This document shows positions 56,531 to 64,000 of a stretch of 64,000 nucleotides of DNA, piece after piece. The notes beneath the pieces were generated by a model, which saw only the letters and a list, made by a program, of their open reading frames with translations, made no database searches and was not told the DNA's origin. The DNA is from Limnanthes douglasii subsp. nivea. Lineage: Eukaryota; Streptophyta; Magnoliopsida; Brassicales; Limnanthaceae. The position numbers were made by a program, and so were the translations under genes. Location: assembly GCA_036936605.1 (NCBI GenBank), contig JAUPFV010000002.1, positions 253,911,305-253,975,304 of the forward strand, read 5' to 3'. How positions within the stretch are numbered: position 1 is the stretch's first letter; each line of letters starts with the position of its first letter.

Positions 56531-56896
56531 TGATGAGTTTGGATACTTCAGACACAGCCCACTTTTTAATCCGGACAGGGGTACTTCGGACCATATCACT
56601 CCACTATAAAATCTGAACATGACAAATGTGAACACTTTTTTACTAAGTTATTTTCTAATCTACTTAAAAACTAATGGGTCCTTAAACTCGACCCGGTTTC
56701 ACAACTTGACCTGATAAGCCCTGGGTTATTAATTAAAAGTATAAATACCCCAACCACTCTCATTAATGAGGGTGATCGACATTTAATACAAGCAGGCTAC
56801 TTAATCATCTCACTACTTCTCACACTAAACACAAAATACTTTAAACTTACCAAAACACTTTACCAAACTACCCCTAGCCAAAAATAAACCAAACCA
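56531..56896 (+). repeat. 5' LTR of Tat-D
   Basis: 366 bp, TGATGAGTTTGG to AAACCAAACCA. TATA-like AAGTATAAATACCCC is present. Duplicate at 50739-51104. Confidence 0.9.
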
Positions 56897-56909
56897 AATT
56901 GGCGACCAC
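56897..56909 (+). promoter_or_regulatory. Primer binding site of Tat-D
   Basis: AATTGGCGACCAC immediately after the LTR, the same as in Tat-B. Confidence 0.75.
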
Positions 56910-56969
56910 CGTAGGAGCACGAAAGTGCCTGAATCTTGCATTCAAAACCAGTAGAAAAAACCAGTTCGG

Positions 56970-58745
56970 ATGGATCCGAACGAGCAAGAAACTCCATCTC
57001 TTGTGGTGGAGACGGTTGGGGAAAACAAAGAATACACCATTGAAGAGCGAGACAAGTTGCGAGCAGAAATAGAGACACTAAGGGCCATAAAGCAAGCAGA
57101 GAAGAGTATAAGGGAGAAATCAGGGGCATCAGTTATTTATCATACTGAAAAACCTAGGGAGAATGATCCATCAATAAAGAATCATCTAAGTTCAAAAAAA
57201 ACTCACAACAGCTTTAAGAAGACACATCGGTCCAAACCTGTTGAAAGTTCAGATTCAGAGTCTTCCAGTAGCTCTTCGAATAAGGCTGAGATTGAGGAAT
57301 ATTTGTCCTTAAGTAATGATGAAGGGAAATCCAGAAAAAAGATGAAGCTAATAAAAAAATATTCAAGAAATAGGGATAGGCATGGTAGGCTTAAAAGGCA
57401 TCTGGGCAAAGGTCATCCCACATGCATGTTGATCAGTTTCTGATTGATCCTTTTACTTTTCGGACCAAACCAGGTATTTTTGCAACACCTAACGAAGACA
57501 CAATCTTTAGTCGTAATAAGAACTGGAGACAATCACTTTTGTCTGCCAAAATACTGTCCGGAGACCTACCCAAAAGATTTGACAGCTCCAAAATAGAGAA
57601 GTATGGTGGAAGTAAAGATCTGGACAACCATCTGGAGAAATTTAAGAATTCCATGACGAATTTTGATGATGATGATTTTTTTTTGTGTAGAGCCTTCTCT
57701 CAAACTTTTACAGGAAGTGCTCTTAAGTGGTATAACAGCTTACCCCAAGGGTGTATTAGGAACTTTGATACATTCTGGGTTGCCTTCTGAAGGAAATTTG
57801 TTGGGAGTAAAGAGTTGAAGGGCAATGGAGATACCATAATCCATTGTGCCCAAGAACCAAACGAGTCCTTAAAGGATTATATAATTTGATTCGTAAATAC
57901 AATGAATGGATTAGCAGATTTCTTCGAACAGGTGGCAATTGCTTCTCTAAAACAAGGGTTGAATCCTGGGAACTTGGCTAATTCAGTGACCAGGAAGAAA
58001 GCCATGACTTGGGGTGGCTTGTTGAATCAGGTGGGAAAACAGATTAATATGGAAGAAACCAAGAAAATCAGGGTGCACCATCAAGTGAGGTCCACCACAA
58101 CAGCTCGGAACCAGTCCGGACAAGGGTCCAACCATGCTAAACAAACTTAGTCCAACCAAAATCAGTCTCAGAGTCAGCAGTCAAGAGGTAAAAGAGGTCT
58201 TTGGGTTCAACTGGAATGGTTTGTAGAGTTAAGAGAGAACGTGGCCACAATATATGGCAAGACTAAGGATGAAGTCCATTAACCGGCGACACTGCAGTCC
58301 CCTAAAGAAAGCCGGAATACTTTTTTTGCCAATATCATAATGATATAGGCCATAATACTCAAGAATACATAGCATTGAAACAGGAAGTGCATAATTTTAT
58401 CGAAAGAGGGAAGCTGGGAGCTTATGTCAAAAGAAGAAGTGGAAACAGGTCTGACGGTGCTCCTCGGACGGGCCCTACAAACAATATAGGAACCTCTGCT
58501 CAAGAAGGGGCAATGGTGATTCTTGGAAGATTTGATGTTGATTCTGAGTACCTGGATCCTGATCCAACTCGGAACAAAGTGGGGGTCATAACAGACCAAA
58601 CCAGGACGGTGTCCGGACTGATCAGTTTCTTTGAGTCACTCGCTATCTTTGGAGGAGATACTGTGACAACACTTACTCCTTCATCAAGGAAGAGACATGT
58701 ACATACTTTGGCCACTCAGTTGGAAGGGGGAATGTCTTCCCATTA
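56970..58745 (+). pseudogene. gag: Tat-D Gag
   Basis: ATG at 56970 (MDPNEQETPSLVVE). The N-terminal 157 codons are open: a charged coil, a Ser-rich stretch (SSDSESSSSSSN) and a basic end. After a frame change near 57,420 the capsid domain follows (FLIDPFTFRTKPGIFATPNE, LPKRFDSSKIEKYGG, FTGSALKWYNSLPQG), then SVTRKKAMTWGGLLNQVGKQ. The zinc-knuckle-like motif reads CQYHNDIGHNTQEY: the last Cys (Cys in Tat-B) is Tyr, a TGC-to-TAC change. The 58375-58746 segment is open and corresponds to the spacer before protease. Confidence 0.9.
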
Positions 58746-59238
58746 GTGCCAAACCCCTTTTCCATTTATAGTTTTTTGTGAAGATGATTTGAGAAATATT
58801 GTTAGGCCTCATGAGGATGCGGTGATCATAGGAGCATCTATTAGGGGCAATGATATCGGCCGGATTTTGATAGACACAGGAAGTTCGGAATCCAGCTGTT
58901 ATTCAACACTGAAATAGAACCATTGTGGGCTTCATATGGAGCTCTGCAGATGTAATTGGGGAATTTGAGGAATAAGTGTTGTTGGGCAAAGGGCCCTTTA
59001 AAATGATGGTGATGGTGTTATTCGTTGTGGTAGATTTCCCTACATCCTACAATGCAATTTTTGGGAGGTCTTGGCTTTCCAGAATGCATGTTTTGGCCTC
59101 AACGGTCCATCAGTGTTTGAAGTATGTAGTTCAAGGGCAAGTAGGTATTGTCCGAAGTAGTCAGAAGATAGTCAGGGAGTGTTATACAACTGCTCTTGCT
59201 CCTAAGACTTTGGGAGCAGTTCAGATTAATGAAGATTA
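58746..59238 (+). pseudogene. Tat-D protease
   Basis: The catalytic region GRILIDTGSS is present near 58,860, but right after it about 36 bp and the frame differ from Tat-B, so a small deletion has hit the active-site loop. The second half is open again from 58976 (LLGKGPFKMMVMVLFVVVDF, YNAIFGRSWLSRM). Not functional. Confidence 0.82.
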
Positions 59239-59245
59239 GCAGTGA

Positions 59246-60285
59246 GTGGAGCCTTCTGAGGGAGAGAGTGAGATTGATGACCCCAGAGAGGCTCCTAGTG
59301 TTATAATACCAGTTGAAGAAATTGAAACCCACTCCCTTGCAGAGGGTAGAAGTATCAAGATTGGTTCCAAAATGGAACCAGAGTTGAAAAAGAAATTGTT
59401 GTCCTTTTTACTAAACAATCAGCATGTCTTCGCTTGGTGTAATAGTGATGTAACCGGAGTGCCCGCAAGAGTTATCTCACACAAGTTGTCAATTTGGAGT
59501 GATGTTGCACCTGTTGTGCAGCAAAAGCGAGCTTTTTATAAAGAAAAAGCTGATGTGATAGTCCAGGAATTTGATCGGCTTACCAAGATGGGACACATAA
59601 AGGAATCTCAATATCCTTTATGGACTTCCAATCCGGTGTTGGTCAAGAAAAATAACGGGAAATTGTGTATGTGTATTGATTTCACTGACCTTAACAGAGC
59701 TTGCCCAAAAGATTTTTATCCAGTCCTCTAGATAGATCAATTGGTAGACTCAGCGGCTGGCAACAAGTTGTTGTCCTTCATGGATGCCTTCTCTAGGTAC
59801 AGCCAGATATAGGTGGATCTGAATGACCAAGATCATACTACCTTTATAGCAGACAGAGGTCTCCATTGCTAAAAGGTTTGGGTTACAAAATGCTGGGGCT
59901 ACTTATCAGAGGTTGGTAAACAAAACATTCGCTAGTCAGATTGGCAGAAATATGGAGGTATACATAGATGACATGATGGTGAAAAGCTTGGAGGAGGATT
60001 TGCATATAATTTATCTTCAAGAAACATTTGCTAATTTGACAGCTGTGAATTTGAAACTAAATCCATAAAAATAGGTCTTTGGGGTTCGATCTGGAAATTA
60101 TCTGTGTTATATGATAAGTGAAAAAGTAATACAGCCTGATGCGGATCAGCTTAATGCTCTATTGAAAATGGATCATCCTCAAAATATTAAAGAATTCCAA
60201 AGGCTCACTAGAAGGTTGGCTACCCTAAACCATTTTATTTCAAGGTCTTCGGATAAATGTGCTCTGTTTTTTTAAAATTTGAAGA
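59246..60285 (+). pseudogene. Tat-D reverse transcriptase
   Basis: The N-terminal part is open at 59246-59731 (IGSKMEPELKKKLLSFL, HIKESQYPLWTSNPVLVKK, CIDFTDLNRACPKDFYPV). Then stops appear: SFMDAFSRYSQI keeps the first catalytic Asp, the MPFGLKN region has a frame break, and MEVYIDDMMVKSLEEDLH keeps the YIDD box near 59,965. The thumb ends RFISRSSDKC-like text (HFISRSSDKCALFF). RT catalytic residues survive in scattered frames. Confidence 0.9.
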
Positions 60286-61430
60286 ATTCTAATGAGTTTG
60301 AGTGGTCCCTACAGTGTAATCAAGATTTTGTTGAAATAAAGAAACACTTGTCCTCACCAAAGACTCTTTTCAAACATGTTCAGGGAGAAACACTCTATGT
60401 ATACTTGGTTGTATCAGAATGTGCTATAAGCGCAGTATTGGTAAGATAGGTGGACAATTACTCTCGTCCGATATACTACATCGGCAAAATTTTAATAGAT
60501 GCAGAGAAGAGATACTTAAAGCTTGAAACTTGGCACTAGCCTTAGTGATTGCAGCAAGAAAGATGAGGCCGTATTTTCAATCTTATTCCATTATTGTCCG
60601 GACATCTTTCCCACTAAAGAATGTTCTTCAAAAAGCAGACATATCAAGTAAGACGACCAAGTAGTCGATAGAATTGGGCGATTACGACATTGATTTTGCC
60701 CCCCAAACAGCTATCAAAGCTCAATCAGTGGCTGATTTCCTGGTAGAATTCCCTTCGAACTTACACTCCAAACAAACTTCAGAAGATAAAACCAAGAAAT
60801 AGTGGGTAGTTCGAACTGATGGTGGTTCAAGAAAAATGGGATGTGGAGCTGGAATTTGCCTAACCTCTTCATATGGTGATAAGATGTACCAAGCTATATG
60901 TTTTGGTTCAGGGCCTCCAACAATGAGTCTGAATATGAAGCAGCTATAGCTGGTCTTAAATTGGCTTTGTTGTGCGGGGCTAAGAGAGTTTGGTTGATGA
61001 GCAACTCTCAGTTTCTCATCCATCATGATCAAGGTCAGTCTGAGGCTAAGAAGGAGCAACCGATCAAGTACTTACTCATCTTGAAATAAGTGGCAGCCAA
61101 CTTCAAAAGTGTTTGTTATGAGCATATTTCCAGATCGGAGAACACCCAGGCAGATTCTTTGGAAACTATAGCGTATTCTGAGTCCTACCCTTGGATTCAC
61201 ATACAAGAATGCCCGTCTATACAGCCAAGCCAGAACAAGGAAGATGGGGAAAGCATGAGAATACAGGTGATTCAACCTAAATACTGGAGGTTTTCCCTCC
61301 TTCAATATATTTATGATGGGGTTTTGTCTTTGGATAAAGCTATGGCAAGAAAGATTAAACACAAGGCCCGGGGTTTTTTTATCATAAGGGGAGTTCTCTA
61401 TAAAAAAATCTTTTAGTAGACCTCTCCTGC
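60286..61430 (+). pseudogene. Tat-D RNase H and second RNase H
   Basis: First RNase H: VYLVVSECAISAVLVR, then IDAEKRYLKLE, with many stops after. The second RNase H is almost complete across frames: TDGGSRKMGCGAGICL with the first Asp, FRASNNESEYEAAIAGLKLA with the Glu (open frame from 60898), then a SNSQ motif where DSQ is usual and SRSENTQADSLETIA at the end. The Asp-to-Asn change in SNSQ removes an active-site residue. This domain is the Tat-lineage marker. Confidence 0.85.
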
Positions 61431-61554
61431 GTTGTTTGGGGGTTGAATAATCCCAAGTCGTTTTATCTGAACTACACGATGGAGAAGACTCAGCACATTG
61501 TGGGTACACGGCACTAACCCGAAGAGTGTTGTTGGTTGGGTAGTGTTGGCTGGG

Positions 61555-62445
61555 TAGTACCTATGGAGTTTATTTCAGAGCCAGTACCTTTTTCCCGATG
61601 GGGAATGGACTTAGTTGGACGTCTACCTATGGCATTCGGGGGGTGTAAAACTATTATATTTGCTATTGATTACTTCTCAAAATAGATAGAGGCGGCTCCT
61701 TTGGCAGGATCCACTTTGAAAGCTGTCATTAAATTCATCTTATCTAATATATATGCTGCAGATTTGGGGTCCCTCAAAAGATTACTACAGACAATGGGCC
61801 ACAGTTTGATAACAAAGATATGTAGAATTTTTGTGCTTCTAGAGGTATTCGACATTGTTTTTCTTCTCCTTTCCATCCACAAGAAAACGACCAGGTTGAA
61901 GTTTCCAACTAGACTATTCTATCTGGATTAAAAAAGAATTTAGAAGGTGCCGCGGGGAAGTGGCCAAGCTATTTGTAAGAAGTGTTGTGGGCCTATCAAA
62001 CTACTCATCGGGCTGCTACACAAGAGTCTCCTTTAGCTTTAGTGTATGGGATGAATGTAATTACCCCCATAGAAGCTACCTTACCATCATAAAGAGTCCA
62101 CAAGTATTCTGAACAAGCTAATGAGATAGAAATTAGGAATCAGTTGGACTTAATGGAAGAGAGAAAGGTTAAAGCTCACTTAAGAACAGCTCACTACCAA
62201 GGTTTGATGAGGAGCAGATTTGCCTCAAAGGTCAAAAGAAGATATTTTCAACCAGGAGATAATGTGTTAAGAAAAGTTTTCTTACACACCAAGGAGAAGT
62301 AGTTCGGTAAGTTGGCTCTGAATTGGGAAGGCCCCTATGAGGTCTGTGAAAAGATCAAACCTAAGACATATAGACTTCACGATAAAGAAGAGAGAGTTTT
62401 GAAGCACCCATGGAATGTTGAGCATCTCAGGTTATATTTAGAATA
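61555..62445 (+). pseudogene. Tat-D integrase
   Basis: Text begins MEFISEPVPFSRWGMDLVG with the first catalytic Asp and FAIDYFSK, then a stop (W-to-stop). The middle part (LQTMGHSLITK) is in a shifted frame where the TDNGP motif of the family sits. The catalytic Glu region (QVEVANRTIL in Tat-B) is shifted and damaged. The C-terminus (KRRYFQPGDNVLRKVFLHTKE-like, PWNVEHLRLYLE) is in frame at the end, with the natural stop 62443-62445. Dead. Confidence 0.85.
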
Positions 62446-62495
62446 AAAATTTGTGTAAATATTTACTTGTTAAATATCAATGTAAATATTGGGGG

Positions 62496-62544
62496 GCATA
62501 CTCTTTCCTACCCTGGTGGCACGGGGAGGTTTTAATGAGGTGTC
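62496..62544 (+). promoter_or_regulatory. Conserved pol-end block of Tat-D
   Basis: About 50 bp after the integrase stop: GCATACTCTTTCCTACCC, then TGGTGGCACGGGGAGG and TTTTAATGAGGTGTC. Matches the reverse complements of 31427-31474 and 24466-24513. Confidence 0.72.
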
Positions 62545-62830
62545 TCGTTTCTTTTTCAAAAGTTCGGAGTGATTTTACTAAAATTCATTCAAGAACTATA
62601 AATCAATTGTTCAATATTTTGGATCTATGGTGGATCAGATAACTTGGTGGTTGGTTATGACTATTAAATACATGTTATCAGAGATATTAAACACTCTCAC
62701 TTCAATACTTTTGATATACTATGGGCTACTTAAATATTAGCCATGAAAATTTAAGGAAAAATATTAAACAAAAGAAAGTTTGATACATTAAACCTATTCG
62801 GACTTAAACCGAACATGAATACAAAACATG

Positions 62831-62920
62831 CCTTGGCCATCCAAGGACTTTAGGTGTTCATAGGACTTACTCGGACTTCAATCGAATAATAATAAAAAAA
62901 TGTGCTTTGGCCATCCAAGG
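62831..62920. repeat. Paired hairpins after the Tat-D antisense stop
   Basis: CCTTGG-CCAT-CCAAGG at 62831-62846 and CTTTGG-CCAT-CCAAGG at 62905-62920 (one stem position changed), starts 74 bp apart. Each is followed by ACTTT, so in antisense-gene orientation they read AAAGT before the stem, as in Tat-A and Tat-B. Confidence 0.85.
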
Positions 62921-62964
62921 ACTTTGATTGTTTAGAAAGATAAAAAATAATATATGGTAAAACC

Positions 62965-64000
62965 TTAGGGCTTGTTCCCTTTGGACGTTCCTTCACCACC
63001 ATCATTATCTTTTTTAGGACTTTTGAGTTCAGCACTCGAACTCTAACCTGTTCCTTCTTCATCATCGGTTGTGGAATCGATTCCACTGGAGTAATTGCCT
63101 TGGCACCATCTGCTAGAGTATAAAATGGGATGTATTTGTACTTCACATACTTCCATAAGGGACCAAGGGTCCTCTTATGGAAGGTCTCATGGAACAACAA
63201 CACCATTGCAGACTTGACCCCATCATCTTTTTTTTCTAAGGAGTTTGTTACTCCTTTAGCATACTTCTCAATATCTGCTTTGATAGCCTACTCCTGCTGG
63301 CTCTTCAGGACCTCATTTTCCTTGGTCATCTCCAAAACGGTGCTCTCTAATTTAGTCTTCTCAATGGCTAAGGTTTGAATGACACCATCATTGATCTTCA
63401 ACTCCTCCTTCAACGCTGTGAGGTTTTTTGAAGAAGAGGTTTCTAAGTCAGAGTACTTAGTCTGGAGCTCAGTTCTGGCTGCTTCCGATGCGGCTAACTT
63501 AGTGGTTGAATCATCCTTCTCCTTCTTCATTTCCTCCATCTCCTTCTCCAGTTCCTCTATACTTTGCTGAGCGCTTAGAAGACTGCTTGACATAGATTGT
63601 TTGTTAGAAGCGAGGGAATTGATAAGGTTGGTCTGGATTTTCACCTGCCTTTCCAGATCAAGTATTGGCCAGATATAACCAAGGATTGAGTGGCTTAAGA
63701 CATCTTTCTCTCCATATACAGAGAATGATTTCCCATAAAGTTCACCATGTTAGAGGAACTTGAGGGATTATTGGGACCTGGAAAATCATCCTTCTCAAAA
63801 TCATGAAAGTATAAGCTAATGTCTTGAAGGGCACTGATGTCAACTTCATCATTCCCCCCACAAACAATCTCTCTGGACTGAAGGTCTGCTGGGATCTCCT
63901 CTTGCAAAGTAGTATCAGCAAGGGCTTGTGGGGGTTGGATTTGTGAAGGACGAAGAATTATTTCTTCTCCCAGGGTGACCTTCTTCTTCTTCGTAGCTTT
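62965..64000 (-). pseudogene. C-terminal part of the Tat-D antisense gene
   Basis: The gene enters from the right edge. Visible in order: an acidic linker (ADTTLQEEIPADLQ, VDISALQDISLYF), the coiled coil at 63644-63288 (AQQSIEELEKEMEEMKKEK and following heptads), VLLFHETFHKRTLGPLWKYV near 63,190, and the acidic tail. A frameshift near 63,075 separates the open frame from the true tail (AELKSPKKDNDGGEGTSKGN), whose stop is TAA at 62967-62965. Same order and end as in Tat-A (KSPKKDEGEEKTERNKP). Its stop lies 519 bp from the integrase stop, on the other strand. Confidence 0.8.

Larger units (their letters stand above)
52075..57046. repeat. Segmental duplication, copy 2
   Basis: A 4,972-bp direct duplicate of 46359-51254. 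It keeps about 700 bp (52361-53061) that copy 1 lacks, lacks the MITE, and lacks about 226 bp of Copia-4 RT. Its right end runs uninterrupted into Tat-D, so this copy has the original right boundary. Confidence 0.92.
56531..64000 (+). mobile_element. Tat-D: Ty3/gypsy element of Tat type, runs off the window
   Basis: Plus-strand element: 366-bp 5' LTR, primer site, gag, protease, RT, RNase H, second RNase H, integrase (stop 62443-62445), conserved block, two hairpins, and the antisense gene on the minus strand continuing past the right edge. The 3' LTR is outside the window. It keeps regions lost in Tat-B (second RNase H) and Tat-A (gag to RT), but has the most stops of the three. Confidence 0.92.

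Noticed and set aside
1..64000. tRNA or rRNA genes
   Set aside because: No cloverleaf with a plausible B-box or rRNA core sequence was noticed; tRNA-like text is limited to primer binding sites. A tRNAscan-SE run would settle it.

Overview
This window looks like plant nuclear DNA from an AT-rich, gene-poor, repeat-packed region. The evidence is the kinds of mobile elements present: Ty1/copia and Ty3/gypsy LTR retrotransposons primed by plant-type sites, a gypsy lineage of the Tat type (second RNase H, spliced antisense gene), an L1-type LINE with a terminal RNase H domain, a plant mobile domain (PMD) fragment, a TRIM and MITEs. I found no intact host protein gene, no tRNA or rRNA gene and no CRISPR. 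The species cannot be named from the sequence. Domain and lineage names come from recognising motifs by eye; no search was run.

Layout. 1-4.1 kb: LINE-type RNase H fragment (479-1039), promoter-like stretch near 1.5 kb, and a small non-autonomous LTR element (TRIM, 2161-3124) with a coding-looking minisatellite. 4.14-9.14 kb: complete but inactivated copia element (Copia-1) with two 476-bp LTRs. 9.2-11.1 kb: minus-strand copia remnant (Copia-2). 11.2-14.2 kb: decayed two-level tandem array split by a hAT-like insertion. 14.6-21.6 kb: copia RT/RNase H relic (Copia-3), an LTR-like insert, AT-rich DNA and unrecognised degenerate ORFs. 21.6-26.9 kb: Tat-A, 5'-truncated gypsy element on the minus strand. 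27.8-28.0 kb: LINE endonuclease scrap. 28.05-36.90 kb: Tat-B, gypsy element on the minus strand flanked by the 5-bp duplication ATCTC, with one LTR of 407 bp and the other reduced to 19 bp. 38-42 kb: second tandem array. 42.55-46.3 kb: L1-type LINE, minus strand. 46.36-51.25 and 52.08-57.05 kb: direct ~5-kb segmental duplication carrying a copia 3' part (Copia-4) and the LTR plus gag start of a Tat element. 56.53 kb to the right edge: Tat-D, the third Tat element, plus strand.

How the parts work together. The three Tat elements share one design. The gag-pol gene and a second gene on the opposite strand converge, with stops about 490-560 bp apart. The antisense gene has an intron at the same place in Tat-A and Tat-B. 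The gap between the two genes carries the same set in all three elements: a conserved ~48-bp block with stem-forming ends next to the pol stop, then two copies of a CCTTGG-N4-CCAAGG hairpin next to the antisense stop. This paired-hairpin convergent junction is the most interesting signal in the window.

Everything shows decay: in-frame stops, frameshifts and deletions between short direct repeats. Comparing the two ~5-kb duplicates dates some events relative to each other, including a 411-bp Mutator-like MITE present in one copy with its exact empty site in the other.
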